From Mycolicibacterium moriokaense (lineage in GTDB: Bacteria; Actinomycetota; Actinomycetes; Mycobacteriales; Mycobacteriaceae), in the NCBI RefSeq assembly GCF_003347205.1, contig NZ_QQBJ01000024.1, positions 47,455-111,454 on the forward strand: a stretch of DNA of 64,000 bases, written 5' to 3'. Numbering within the stretch: position 1 is the stretch's first letter; each line of letters begins with the position of its first letter. Under the pieces are notes generated by a model that worked only from the letters and a program-made list of their open reading frames with translations, was not told where the DNA came from and searched no databases. Below, one piece after another: positions 8,539 to 16,959 of this stretch. Made by a program: the position numbers and the translations under genes.

Positions 8539-9665
8539 GACGCGGACTGCTCTGCCAATGCATACACCCGCAGATTGTGGTCCTCGGGTGTGCCGTACAG
8601 CGAGCGGTCCAGCATCACCCTGCGCAGATAGAGGTGCAGGTCGTGTTCCCACGTCACGCCGATGCCGCCGTGCAGTTGAATGCAGTCCTGCAGCATGCGC
8701 GGGGCGTATTCGCCCACATAGGATTTGGCGACGCTGACGGCCATCTCCACGTCGGGGGAGCGTTCGGCGACCGCTGCGACGGCGGCGCTGGTGGCCGCCT
8801 TGCACGCCTCGAACCAGATCTTCAGGTCGGCGTAGCGGTGCTTGAGTGCCTGGTACGACCCGAGCGGGCGGCCGAACGAGTGTCGGTCGAAGCCCCACTG
8901 GATGGTGAACCCGAGCACGGAATCGAGGATGCCGACCACCTCGCAGCACTGCAGCACCGCAGCGATCTGGCTCTGCCGGGCGATCAGGTCCGCGCTCTGC
9001 TCCGGCGTGCCGACAGCCGACGACGCGTCGACCTCGACGCCGTCGAAAACCACCCGGGCGTAGTCCTTGACGAGGTCCAGCGAGCGCTGCGGCTCGATCC
9101 GCAAACCCGCCGTGTCGGTCGGCACCAGGAACTGTTGCACCCCACCGTCGTATGCGGCCACGACCAGGAGCACCGCACTGTTGGTGCCGGCTTCGACACG
9201 ATCCTTGACGCCGTCGAGTCGGTAGCCGGACTCGGTGCGCGTTGCCGTCAAGCCCGGGTTCAGCGGCGCCCATGACCGGCCCGGCTCGTACACCGCCCAG
9301 GAAGCCACGACCTCGCCGCTGATCAGCGATTCGATTGTGTCCTCGTGGTTTTCGGGCGCCTCGACCAAGCCGGCGAGCACCGTGCTGACCGGGTGCAGGG
9401 GTCCGGGTGCGACGGTCTTGCCCGCCAGTTCGGCGACCAGCGCCAGATCCCGGACGCCGCTGCCCGACACCGAACCGCCGCCGAGCGCCTCGGGAACCAG
9501 CAGGCTGGTCCAGCCGAGTTCGGCGGCGCGACGCCACCAGTCGGCGTCGAAAGCCGTGCCGGCCGCGTGAAGTTCACGCAGCCGGCTCAGCGATGCTTCC
9601 TTCTCCAGAAACGACTGGGTGGTCGAGGTGAACAGCAGCACCTCGGGATTCGTGTCCTCGGTCAT
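8535..9665 (-). CDS. Acyl-CoA dehydrogenase (FadE), smaller subunit of a paired enzyme
   Basis: This 376-residue acyl-CoA dehydrogenase partner lies between the amidohydrolase gene (its ATG directly abuts that stop at 9666) and the second fadE (4 bp overlap). The C-terminal half carries the family features FTIQWGFDRHSFGRPLGSYQ and QLHGGIGVTWEHDLHLY, where the Glu after Trp is the usual catalytic base position in one subunit of heteromeric ACADs. The N-terminal flavin-binding half is shorter and less conserved, as expected for such a partner. The two FadE proteins would form one FAD-dependent complex in the cytosol. The substrate is unknown; steroid-like or branched acyl-CoA is an inference from the pairing. 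Confidence 0.85.
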   Translation of the reverse strand: MTEDTNPEVLLFTSTTQSFLEKEASLSRLRELHAAGTAFDADWWRRAAELGWTSLLVPEALGGGSVSGSGVRDLALVAELAGKTVAPGPLHPVSTVLAGLVEAPENHEDTIESLISGEVVASWAVYEPGRSWAPLNPGLTATRTESGYRLDGVKDRVEAGTNSAVLLVVAAYDGGVQQFLVPTDTAGLRIEPQRSLDLVKDYARVVFDGVEVDASSAVGTPEQSADLIARQSQIAAVLQCCEVVGILDSVLGFTIQWGFDRHSFGRPLGSYQALKHRYADLKIWFEACKAATSAAVAAVAERSPDVEMAVSVAKSYVGEYAPRMLQDCIQLHGGIGVTWEHDLHLYLRRVMLDRSLYGTPEDHNLRVYALAEQSAS

Positions 9666-10892
9666 TCAGGCGGGGATCACCAGAGGCGGCACGTCCGGGT
9701 TGTGCACGATCTCGTTGGGCACCTTGAAGAGGTCGACCATGTTGCCGCCCATGACCTTTCGCTGGCCCTCCGCGTCGAGGCCCTGCAGGTCGTCGATCAG
9801 CTTGGTCGGCTCGGCCAGACCCTCGGGGTGTGGCCAGTCGGAGCCGAAGATCACCCGGTCGACGCCGCACAGGTCGGCCATCTGGGCGAAGTCGTCCTCC
9901 CAGAACGGCGCGACGTAGACGCCGCGCCTGAAGGCCGCAACCGGATCTTCCGGGAACTCCTGCGGCATCTTCTTGTAGGTGTTCTCGAACTGGTGGAACA
10001 GGTAGGGCACCCAGTCCGCGCCGTTCTCGATCGACAGGATGCGCAGGTCGGGGTTGCGCGACAGCGCGCCGTGGCAGACCAGCGCGGCCATCGAGTCCTC
10101 GATCGGTCGCTTGCCCATCGACACCATGCGGAACGCGGTCGGCTTGAACGGCAGGAACTCGTCGGCGGGCTCCCAGTCATTGAGGTACTCGGCGTAACCG
10201 GAATCGGACGCGTGCATCGACACCGGGATGCCCGCCTTCACGCAGGCCGCCCAGAACGGGTCGAACTCGGGCAAGCCGAACGAGCGCGTGCCACCAACGC
10301 CGGGCACCGGCGCGGGCCGGACCAGCACGGTCTTCGCGCCACGCGCCAGACACCACTCGAGTTCCTCGAGGGCGCGGTCGACGATGCCGAGGTTGATGAC
10401 CGGGGTGGAGAAGATCCGATCCTGATAGTTGAACTGCCAGGTCTCGTACATCCACTGGTTGAGCGCGTGGATGACGTCGGCGATCAGGGCGGGGTCGTCC
10501 TTCATCCGCTCCTCGACGAGGCTGGCCAGGGTCGGGAACATCAGCGAGTAGTCGAGGCCCAGACCGTCCATCACCTCGAGGCGCGCCTCGGGGTTGCGGA
10601 AGGCCGGGATCGCCTTCATCGGCTTGCCCATCACCTCGCGGAAGCTCTTGCCCCCGCTGCCGTGCTTGAAGTATTCCTCCTGGGCGCCGGGGCGTGCGAC
10701 GACCTCGAACGTCGGGTTCGGGATGTAGTCGCTGACCTGGTTGCGCACCATGATCTTGGTGCGCCCGCGGACCTCGATGTAATCGATGACGTTGCGGCGG
10801 TGATCCGGCAGGAACTGGGTCAGCGCCTCTTTGGGCTCGTAGAAGTGGTTGTCGGCGTCGAACACCGGATAGGGCAGCTGGCGAGCGGGCAT
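9666..10892 (-). CDS. Amidohydrolase-family protein (Amidohydro_2)
   Basis: This 408-residue metal-dependent hydrolase/decarboxylase-like protein belongs to the amidohydrolase_2 group, which includes ACMSD and gamma-resorcylate decarboxylase. The N-terminus has the variant metal motif DADNHFYEP in place of the usual HxH. A central segment VSMHASDSGYAEYL supplies a further His, and the C-terminal FGSDWPHPEG carries the conserved metal-binding Asp. Many mycobacterial genomes have such genes beside FadE pairs, where the substrate is undetermined. It is first in a three-gene operon with the two fadE genes. A perfect palindrome 32 bp upstream (10924-10942) matches the operator in front of the neighbouring tetR gene, so it is probably repressed by that regulator. 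Confidence 0.8.
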   Translation of the reverse strand: MPARQLPYPVFDADNHFYEPKEALTQFLPDHRRNVIDYIEVRGRTKIMVRNQVSDYIPNPTFEVVARPGAQEEYFKHGSGGKSFREVMGKPMKAIPAFRNPEARLEVMDGLGLDYSLMFPTLASLVEERMKDDPALIADVIHALNQWMYETWQFNYQDRIFSTPVINLGIVDRALEELEWCLARGAKTVLVRPAPVPGVGGTRSFGLPEFDPFWAACVKAGIPVSMHASDSGYAEYLNDWEPADEFLPFKPTAFRMVSMGKRPIEDSMAALVCHGALSRNPDLRILSIENGADWVPYLFHQFENTYKKMPQEFPEDPVAAFRRGVYVAPFWEDDFAQMADLCGVDRVIFGSDWPHPEGLAEPTKLIDDLQGLDAEGQRKVMGGNMVDLFKVPNEIVHNPDVPPLVIPA

Positions 10893-10923
10893 ATTCGCCT
10901 CCTGAAGTTCTTGTGCTGAGCTG

Positions 10924-10942
10924 GTGGTAATGACATTACCAC
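10924..10942. promoter_or_regulatory. TetR-type operator, perfect 9-1-9 palindrome
   Basis: GTGGTAATG-A-CATTACCAC is a perfect 19-bp palindrome located between the tetR stop (10992) and the amidohydrolase start (10892), 32 bp upstream of the latter. Its core GGTAATGA(C/T)... recurs at 11628-11642 next to the tetR start. It is the likely operator for the amidohydrolase-fadE-fadE operon. Confidence 0.75.
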
Positions 10943-10991
10943 TTCTGGACCAGCGAAAACACCACCCCCTGATCCGGGCCTTCTCGGCAGG

Positions 10992-11627
10992 TCAGACGGT
11001 GTTGCGGCGGGAGACCAGAGCGGCGAGGCAGAAGTCGTAGATGTGATCGGCTTCGACGGGCACGCCGCTGAGTTCGGCGCCGAGCACGTGCAGCCGCATG
11101 GCGCCGAGCGCGGTCTGCATGATCAGCGACGCGGTGGCGTTGACGTCGAGGTCCGCGCGAAACGACCCGTCGGCGATGCCGCGGTTGATGATGTCCTTGA
11201 TCAGGTCGTATGTCGGCGACAGCACCCTGGCGTACTCGCGTGGCAGCGTCTCGGCGAGGTGGTCGTTGTAGTACGTCAGGCCGCGGTTCACCTTGTCCTG
11301 CGTCGTCGACTCGGCCGGCTTGCAGAGTCGGTCGATCAGCAGTCGCAGCGCGGCGGTCGGGTCGAGGTCGGCGATCTTGTCGCGCCAGCGCCGCGTCGAC
11401 TCGGACATGATCCTGTCGATCAGTGCCAACAGCAGCTCGTCTTTTGTGGAGTAGTGCTGGTAGAAGGACCGCAGCGAGGTCTTCGAGCGCTCCACGACCT
11501 CGAGCACGGTGAAGTCGGTGCGGCCGGTTTCGCCGAGGATCTCCAGCGCGGATCTCATGAACCGCTTTTCCCGGGGTTCGTCTTCCACACCCGCGGTGGC
11601 GGTTGTCCGCCCGCCCGACTTCGCCAT
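10992..11627 (-). CDS. TetR/AcrR-family transcriptional regulator
   Basis: This 211-residue repressor-like protein has an N-terminal helix-turn-helix around residues 22-68 (TDFTVLEVVERSKTSLRSFY is the recognition region) and an all-helical ligand-binding C-terminal domain. It probably senses a lipid or acyl-CoA intermediate. The same 15-bp core palindrome lies immediately upstream of its ATG (11628-11642) and again downstream of it before the amidohydrolase operon (10924-10942). That arrangement suggests it represses itself, the amidohydrolase-fadE operon and the divergent thioesterase-like gene. It is not KstR or KstR2: the operator differs from the motifs I know for those steroid regulators. 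The N-terminus begins with a loose, charged tail typical of the family. Confidence 0.88.
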   Translation of the reverse strand: MAKSGGRTTATAGVEDEPREKRFMRSALEILGETGRTDFTVLEVVERSKTSLRSFYQHYSTKDELLLALIDRIMSESTRRWRDKIADLDPTAALRLLIDRLCKPAESTTQDKVNRGLTYYNDHLAETLPREYARVLSPTYDLIKDIINRGIADGSFRADLDVNATASLIMQTALGAMRLHVLGAELSGVPVEADHIYDFCLAALVSRRNTV

Positions 11628-11667
11628 GGTAATGACGTTACCGGTTTTGTCCTCACTCGGTTACTGT
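11628..11667 (+). promoter_or_regulatory. Second TetR operator and -10 of the thioesterase-like gene
   Basis: GGTAATG-A-CGTTACC (11628-11642) differs by one base from the core of the 10924-10942 palindrome and abuts the tetR ATG at 11627. On the plus strand it covers the -35 region of a promoter whose -10 is TACTGT (11662-11667), 8 bp before the ATG at 11676. One bound repressor could therefore shut both divergent genes. Confidence 0.7.
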
Positions 11668-11675
11668 TCGGACCC

Positions 11676-12560
11676 ATGACGACAGACTCAGCGCAGACGC
11701 AATGGACGGTGCAGGCCCTGCTTGACCTGTTCGACGTGCAACCCGATGGGGAGAACCGCTTCGTCGCACTGACCGGGCCCGCGGGCCAGGACGAGCGACA
11801 GGTCGTCGAGGGCACCCAGGTCCTCGCCCAGATGATCGTGGCGGCGGCCAAGCGCTTCGGTGAGAAATCGGTGCGTTCGGCGTACGCGGTGTTCGCACGC
11901 GCGGTGATGGTGAGTGCGGGACCGGTCGAACTCGAGATCGATGTGGTCAGCGAGGGCCGGTCGACCGCGACGGCGGTGGTGTCGGCGAAGCAGAACGGCA
12001 AGCGCTGCATCACCGCGACGATCCTGGCCGATGTGCCCACAGCCGACGTCATCCGGCATCACCTGCCGCGCCCCCAGGTGACATCGCCCGGGGACGCGAA
12101 CGTCTCGGAGATGCCGATGGCCGGGCGGCAGTTGCGGTTGGTCGACGTCGTGGACGTCAACAGCCCCGACGAGGTGGGCCCGCCCGAGTTGTACGCGTGG
12201 TTGCACTACGACCCGATCCCGGACCGCGACGATCTGGCCAAGGCGCTGATCGCGTATTTCACTGGCCACCTTGGTATCTCGACCACGATGCGGGCTCACG
12301 AGGGCATCGGCACCAGCCAGTCGCACCTGACGGTCTCGACGGCGCCGATGACGGTGTCGGTCAGTTTCCACGAGCCGGTGCGATGGGACGGTTGGCTGCT
12401 CTACACCCATGAGAGCACCCAGGTGGGTGCCGGGATGTCGTATGTCCGCGGTGCCGTGCACACCGAGGAGGGCGAGCTGATCGCGTCGTTCACCCAGGAC
12501 GCGCTGATTCGGCCGCTGCGTGGGACCGACACCGCGATCAAGGAACAGTCCCGGCTGTGA
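11676..12560 (+). CDS. Acyl-CoA thioesterase, TesB-like double-hotdog protein
   Basis: This 294-residue protein is probably made of two hotdog domains, like TesB/thioesterase II, and would hydrolyse acyl-CoAs to acid plus CoA. The C-terminal half shows the TesB pattern: VSFHEPVRWDGWLLYTHEST, then VRGAVHTEEGELIASFTQDALIR, with the Gln of the usual Asp-Ser/Thr-Gln triad in SFTQDALIR. The Asp expected before the FHxP segment appears to be Thr here by eye, so activity or mechanism may differ. It is divergent from tetR and shares its operator, which ties it to the FadE/amidohydrolase pathway. The start at 11676 gives an essentially leaderless transcript from the -10 at 11662. Confidence 0.75.
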   Translation: MTTDSAQTQWTVQALLDLFDVQPDGENRFVALTGPAGQDERQVVEGTQVLAQMIVAAAKRFGEKSVRSAYAVFARAVMVSAGPVELEIDVVSEGRSTATAVVSAKQNGKRCITATILADVPTADVIRHHLPRPQVTSPGDANVSEMPMAGRQLRLVDVVDVNSPDEVGPPELYAWLHYDPIPDRDDLAKALIAYFTGHLGISTTMRAHEGIGTSQSHLTVSTAPMTVSVSFHEPVRWDGWLLYTHESTQVGAGMSYVRGAVHTEEGELIASFTQDALIRPLRGTDTAIKEQSRL

Positions 12561-12651
12561 ACCCGAATGCGAACCTTTACATATTCATCTAGAAGTGTCA
12601 CGCTGTGGTGTGTCGCAGCCCGGATACCCGCTCGCCGAGATTGGACCCGCT

Positions 12652-13200
12652 ATGTCGCCGCAGACCTTTCGCACACATTCGGTGACTCGGGGCCGGGCAA
12701 AGGCAGGCACCGTGTTGCGGCATGAGATGACGGTCGTCGCATCGAGCGTGGCCGATGTGGTCGCATCGACCGGCGGCTGGCTGTGCGACCGGCGGATGGC
12801 CGGCTGGCAGGTCAACGTCCTGGTGGCCGACCGTGCTTGCGAAAAGGCGCTGCGGATCCTCGGTGGCGAGGTGCTCGACCTGACCGGAGACCTCGAGGCG
12901 ATCACCGACGATCCCGATCGGGCAGCGACGCTTGTCGTCTCCGCCGACGTCTTTGCCACCGATGGACGGGTCCGCCAGTTCGTCGCGTCCTCGGATCGCC
13001 GCCAGGCCGAGGTGGCGATGTGGGGCGACACCGGATCGCTCGGCGAGGACGTCAGCGCGGTTTCCTACCGGATGAGCGCGGCGGCAAGGGCGTTCAAGAC
13101 CCAGGCGCTGCTGGCTGCGGGTCTGCCAGCCGACTCGGTCGCGGCGACCGAAGCGTTGTTTCGCTGCGGTGTGACCGCTCTCGCGCGTGTCGCCCGCTAG
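12652..13200 (+). CDS. Hypothetical protein, 182 residues
   Basis: I do not recognise this protein. The product is soluble-looking, with a basic start (TFRTHSVTRGRAKAG), a core of alternating strands and helices and only three cysteines. There is no signal peptide or membrane segment. The codon use looks like that of its neighbours, so it is probably a real gene rather than a shadow; no competing long frame on the other strand looks like a protein. It follows the thioesterase-like gene by 91 bp and converges on the SDR gene with a shared 4-bp stop overlap (CTAG). The upstream spacer contains TTTACATATTC, which could supply a promoter. Confidence 0.6.
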   Translation: MSPQTFRTHSVTRGRAKAGTVLRHEMTVVASSVADVVASTGGWLCDRRMAGWQVNVLVADRACEKALRILGGEVLDLTGDLEAITDDPDRAATLVVSADVFATDGRVRQFVASSDRRQAEVAMWGDTGSLGEDVSAVSYRMSAAARAFKTQALLAAGLPADSVAATEALFRCGVTALARVAR

Positions 13201-14021
13201 ATCTTGAGGTAGCCCTTTTCAGCCGGGATCTGAGCGGCGGTCACCAAAGACGACGCGTCGCCGGCCAACCACACCACGATGTCGGAGACAAGGTCCGGCG
13301 CGGCAAGCGAATCCGTCGGCAGCGCGCCGGGGGAGAAGCTGTGGATGAAGTTCGGATGGTCGGCGAACATCTGCCACATCGACGCATCGTTGCCCATCGG
13401 AGTGTCGGTGCCGTACGGGTGCACCGAGTTGACCCGAATCCCGAACTCGCCCAACTCAACCGCCAGGGAGTTGGTCAGCCCGACGACGCCGAACTTGCTG
13501 GCACAGTAGTGCCCGCACCCGGGTACCGCCTTGACGCCCGCCGCCGAGCTGATCGTGATGATCGACCCGCCGTTTCCCGCCTCGATCATCGGCGGCACCA
13601 CGGCCTTGATGGTGTTCCACAGCCCGGTGAGGTTGATGTCGATGACGTCTTGGAACTGCTGCGGCGAAATCTCCCACAGCCGGCCCCAATTGAGCACTCC
13701 AGCATTGGCGACCACGATGTCGAGGCGGCCGAACTGCTCGACGGCGTCCGCGATCACCCGCTGCTGCCCGGCGAGATCGCGGATGTCGACCTCCTCGGCG
13801 CGGATCTTGCGGCCTTCGCCCTCGACGAGGTTCACCGTCTCAGCGAGATCCGCCGGTTCGGCCGCCGGATAGCCGTTGTGCTCGGCGACGGGACCGCATG
13901 CGTCGATCGCCACGATGTCAGCGCCGGCACGGGCCAGCCGCACGCAGTGTGACCGTCCCTGCCCGCGTGCGGCTCCCGTCACGTAGGCGACCCGGCCCGC
14001 CAGCGGTTTGTCGTCAGCCAT
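13197..14021 (-). CDS. Mycofactocin-coupled SDR family oxidoreductase
   Basis: This 274-residue short-chain dehydrogenase has the cofactor motif TGAARGQG near residue 15. It also has the NAG strand motif (VANAGVL), a Ser in the SSAAG segment and the YCASK catalytic Tyr/Lys (HYCASKFG). The ARGQGRSHCVRLARAGADIVAID pattern and the NGYPAAEPADLAETVNLVE insert are hallmarks of the mycofactocin-associated SDR subfamily, in which NAD stays bound and is recycled through the redox peptide mycofactocin. It probably oxidises an alcohol. The ATG at 14021 is preferred to the one at 14030; either overlaps the upstream DinB-like gene, implying coupling. No mycofactocin biosynthesis genes are in this window. 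Confidence 0.85.
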   Translation of the reverse strand: MADDKPLAGRVAYVTGAARGQGRSHCVRLARAGADIVAIDACGPVAEHNGYPAAEPADLAETVNLVEGEGRKIRAEEVDIRDLAGQQRVIADAVEQFGRLDIVVANAGVLNWGRLWEISPQQFQDVIDINLTGLWNTIKAVVPPMIEAGNGGSIITISSAAGVKAVPGCGHYCASKFGVVGLTNSLAVELGEFGIRVNSVHPYGTDTPMGNDASMWQMFADHPNFIHSFSPGALPTDSLAAPDLVSDIVVWLAGDASSLVTAAQIPAEKGYLKI

Positions 14022-14532
14022 GGTCGACATCGTGCGCGTGGTGCACGATGTCGTGCAAGTGATACACCGCGATCGACGCGATCGTGAACTCGCTGCCGTT
14101 GCTGCGCAGCCCGCGCCGTCCCCAGGCGTCGGACGGGACGCGGTCGTAGGCGTCGGCCACCGCACCCGCCGCGTCGACGAGTTCCGCCGCGACGACGGCG
14201 GGGTCCTGAGCGCCGTAGTCGTCCTCGATCGCCGTGGCGTCCTGATCCCAGTTGGGAAACCGCGGCTCGTCCTCGGCGAGCATCAGCGCAACACGCTGGT
14301 TGAAGATCCGGTGCACGTCGCGGATGTGACAGCCGTACTCGAGCGCCGACCACACCGCGGGCTTCGGGCGCTCAGTGACATCGTCGGCGCCCAGCCGCAG
14401 CGGCCATTCGGCGGCGTCGGCGCGGATCCGGCCGGCCACCGCGGTGTGGCTGACCGTCGCACCGTCGAATCCGCATTCCGGGCATCGCCGGGTGATCACC
14501 CAGGTCCAGTCCTTGGTATCGGGCTCGATCAT
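14014..14532 (-). CDS. DinB-like four-helix-bundle protein
   Basis: This 172-residue protein resembles the DinB/mycothiol-dependent maleylpyruvate isomerase-like fold. A histidine in the helix after ERPKPAVWSALEYGCHIRDV and the C-terminal pair AVYHLHDIVHH could form the three-His metal site of the superfamily. A Cx2C pair in RRCPECGFDG near the start is an additional feature and could bind zinc. The start is taken at the ATG 14532, 20 bp after the MBL gene stop; an upstream in-frame ATG would overlap that gene. It overlaps the mycofactocin-type SDR by 8 bp, so the genes are coupled. Such proteins may transfer or remove thiol adducts; the exact role is unknown. Confidence 0.65.
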   Translation of the reverse strand: MIEPDTKDWTWVITRRCPECGFDGATVSHTAVAGRIRADAAEWPLRLGADDVTERPKPAVWSALEYGCHIRDVHRIFNQRVALMLAEDEPRFPNWDQDATAIEDDYGAQDPAVVAAELVDAAGAVADAYDRVPSDAWGRRGLRSNGSEFTIASIAVYHLHDIVHHAHDVDHG

Positions 14533-14551
14533 CCCGTCAGTGTCGCAGGGG

Positions 14552-15232
14552 TCATCCCGCTCCTCGCGTGCGCACCACACCGCGCAGCCGATCACCGGCA
14601 CCGCCCATGATCGGTTCGCCGTGCCCGAAGCAGGCGATCTCGACGTCGAGGGCGGCCAACCGCCGGAACGACGCGACGGTGCGGCCGCGATCCCGGTTGA
14701 ACACGCCGAGCGTCAGTTCGCCGACGTTGGCGACGGTGTCGCCGGCGATCAACACCCCGTGTTCGGGCAGGTGCACGGCGATGCTGCCCTCGGTGTGCCC
14801 GGGTATCGCGAGGATGTGTGCGCCGCCGCCGAAGTCGAGCACGTCGCCGTCGCGCAACTCCCGGTCCACCGGCACCGCGGGGGCGGTGGCGGGCAGGGCC
14901 GCCGAGACGCGCTCGTGGATCGGGATTTCCCAGTCCTCGAAGACGGGAGGCGGCATCTCGGCCCCGGCGCGGATGACCGCGGCGTCGCCGGCGCCCGCCA
15001 TCACCGTGGCGCCGGTCGAGGCTCGCAGTTCGGCGGCCGACCCGATGTGATCGACGTGGCCGTGGGTCAGCACGATTCGGTCGACACCCCCCACGGCCGT
15101 GAGGATCTCGGCGCCCGCTCCCGGTGCACCCGTGTCGATGAGCGTCACCGAATCGCCGTCGCGCCATGCGTAGAGCTGCCAGCCGTTGACGCGCAGCATG
15201 GTCAGGTTCGCTGTGACGGTCTGCGACTGCAT
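14552..15232 (-). CDS. MBL-fold metallo-hydrolase
   Basis: This metallo-beta-lactamase-fold hydrolase of 226 residues carries the zinc-binding motif HGHVDH. It also has the distal His in IPGHTEGS and Asp in IAGDTV, and a last His in CFGHGEPI. The full set suggests an active dinuclear zinc site. The substrate could be a thioester, lactone or similar compound. The start is uncertain: I use the ATG at 15232 because the upstream in-frame extension to 15310 would run through a perfect 9-bp hairpin (15261-15284), but longer forms are possible. It heads a three-gene unit with the DinB-like protein and the mycofactocin-type SDR. Confidence 0.75.
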   Translation of the reverse strand: MQSQTVTANLTMLRVNGWQLYAWRDGDSVTLIDTGAPGAGAEILTAVGGVDRIVLTHGHVDHIGSAAELRASTGATVMAGAGDAAVIRAGAEMPPPVFEDWEIPIHERVSAALPATAPAVPVDRELRDGDVLDFGGGAHILAIPGHTEGSIAVHLPEHGVLIAGDTVANVGELTLGVFNRDRGRTVASFRRLAALDVEIACFGHGEPIMGGAGDRLRGVVRTRGAG

Positions 15233-15260
15233 CTGCTGACCGTATGGCCCCGTCGTGCCT

Positions 15261-15284
15261 GCCGAAAGCCGATTCGCTTTCGGC
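15261..15284 (-). terminator. 9-bp stem, 6-nt loop hairpin
   Basis: GCCGAAAGC-N6-GCTTTCGGC is a perfect inverted repeat. It lies downstream of the DUF885 gene stop (15325) and upstream of the preferred MBL start (15232). There is no U-tract, as is common in mycobacteria. It may be an attenuating or terminating hairpin, but it would be inside the coding region if the MBL gene starts at 15310. Confidence 0.45.
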
Positions 15285-15324
15285 GAAGCGTGACACATGT
15301 CGGTCGACATCGCCCGCGGGCGAC

Positions 15325-16959
15325 TCAGCTCTCGGTCAGCGCCGACCTGAGCACGTCCAGCGGCAGGCCGCCCAGATCCAGGGCCCTGCGATGAAACTCC
15401 TTGAGCGAGAGCCCACGTCCCACCATCTCGTCACGCAGCTGCTGCCAGATCCGTTGTCCGACCGCATACGAGGGTGCCTGCCCGGGCCAGCCGAGGTAGC
15501 GGTCCAGCTCGAAGCGCAGGTTCGCCTCGGCCATCGCGCTGTGCGACTGCAGGAAGACCCACGCCTTCTCGGCGTCCCAGGTGCCGCCGTCAGGGGCGGT
15601 CATGCCGCAGTGCACGCCGATGTCGATGACCACGCGGGCCGCCCGGAACCGTTGGGCGTCAAGCATTCCCATTCGATTGCCGGCGTCGTCGAGCCAGCCC
15701 AGCTCGGCCATCAGCCGCTCGGCGTACAACGCCCAGCCCTCGCCGTGCCCGGATACCCAGCAGCCGAGCCGGCGCCAGCGGTTCAGCTGGTCGGCCAGCA
15801 CCACCGCCCGACCGATCTGCAGGTGGTGGCCCGGCACGCCCTCGTGGAACACGGTGGTCGTCTCGCCCCAGGTGTGGAAGTCGTCCTTGCCCGGCGGCAC
15901 CGACCACCACATCCGGCCCGGCCTGCTGAGATCCTCGGACGGGCCGGTGTAATAGATTCCGCCGGTCTGGGTCGGCGCGATCCGGCACTCCAGCGTGCGC
16001 AGCGGTTCGGCGATCTCGAAATGGGTGTCGGCCAGTGCGTCCACGACTCGGTCGGACAGGTCCTGCATCCACGCCTGCAGGGCGCCGGTGCCCAACAGGA
16101 GGTAGCGCGGCTCTTCGTCGAGCCTGCGCAGCGCGTCGGCCACCGACGACTCCGGATACAGCAGGTGCGCGGTCGACTCCTGTTCGGCCACAATGGCTTC
16201 CAGCCGGCTCAGGCCCCAGTCGTAGGTTTCGTCGAGATCTACGGCCGCGCCGAGGTACAGCCGAGAGAACAGCTGGTAGGCGTCGCGACCGAACGCGTCG
16301 TCGCCCCGCGCGCGCGGGCCGATTTCATCCCGCAACACCGCGGCGAGCCCGCTGTAGGCGTCCGCGGCCGCCGACGCGCGTGCCTGCAGTTCGGCGTGCA
16401 ACGCACCGTTTCCGGGGGCGGCGTCGGCCACCATGTCGACGAAGAGACGCTGGATGGTGCCTGCCTGCTCGATGCCGCGCGCCACCTGGCGAGCCGCGGG
16501 AGCCCGGCCGGCCGCCACCGCGGCGCGAAGAGACGTGGCGTATCCCGCCGCACGGTCGGGCACCTTGGCCAGGCGCTCACCGATCAGCCGCCAGTCGTCC
16601 TCGGTGTCGGTGCCCATCAGGTCGAACACGTCGCGCATGGACTGCAGGGGCGAGGCGATGACGTTCAGTTCGCCGACGTCGAGGCCGGCCTCGTGCAGTT
16701 CGACCTGAATGCCGAGGCGTTCGCGCATGGCCGCGACCGTGACGTCGTCGACGTTGTCGTCGGGGGCGGCGCCCTCCAGTTCGCGAAGAGCGGCGCGGGC
16801 CGCCTCAGCGCGCGCAGCCACGCCGTCGGGGGAGTAGTCGGTGAGGTCGTCGTCGTGGCCGACGATGCCCAAATCGGTTGCCGCGCAGGGATCCAGCGCG
16901 GCGAACGTCGCCAGGTACCGCTCGGCTACAGCATCGACTGCGGTGGCGCGCCTATCCAA
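15325..16959 (-). CDS. DUF885 domain-containing protein (zincin-like putative carboxypeptidase)
   Basis: This 544-residue member of the DUF885 family is a large, mostly helical, predicted metallopeptidase. The motif FHEGVPGHHLQ near residue 370 matches the HExxxHH-like signature of the family. Downstream HGEGWALYAERLMAELG carries the conserved Glu that would complete a zincin-type metal site. No signal peptide is visible, so it is probably cytosolic. The ATG at 16959 overlaps the stop of the zinc metallopeptidase gene upstream by 8 bp, so the two putative peptidases are co-expressed. The family is poorly characterised experimentally; a peptidase activity is inferred from the motif. Confidence 0.8.
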   Translation of the reverse strand: MDRRATAVDAVAERYLATFAALDPCAATDLGIVGHDDDLTDYSPDGVAARAEAARAALRELEGAAPDDNVDDVTVAAMRERLGIQVELHEAGLDVGELNVIASPLQSMRDVFDLMGTDTEDDWRLIGERLAKVPDRAAGYATSLRAAVAAGRAPAARQVARGIEQAGTIQRLFVDMVADAAPGNGALHAELQARASAAADAYSGLAAVLRDEIGPRARGDDAFGRDAYQLFSRLYLGAAVDLDETYDWGLSRLEAIVAEQESTAHLLYPESSVADALRRLDEEPRYLLLGTGALQAWMQDLSDRVVDALADTHFEIAEPLRTLECRIAPTQTGGIYYTGPSEDLSRPGRMWWSVPPGKDDFHTWGETTTVFHEGVPGHHLQIGRAVVLADQLNRWRRLGCWVSGHGEGWALYAERLMAELGWLDDAGNRMGMLDAQRFRAARVVIDIGVHCGMTAPDGGTWDAEKAWVFLQSHSAMAEANLRFELDRYLGWPGQAPSYAVGQRIWQQLRDEMVGRGLSLKEFHRRALDLGGLPLDVLRSALTES

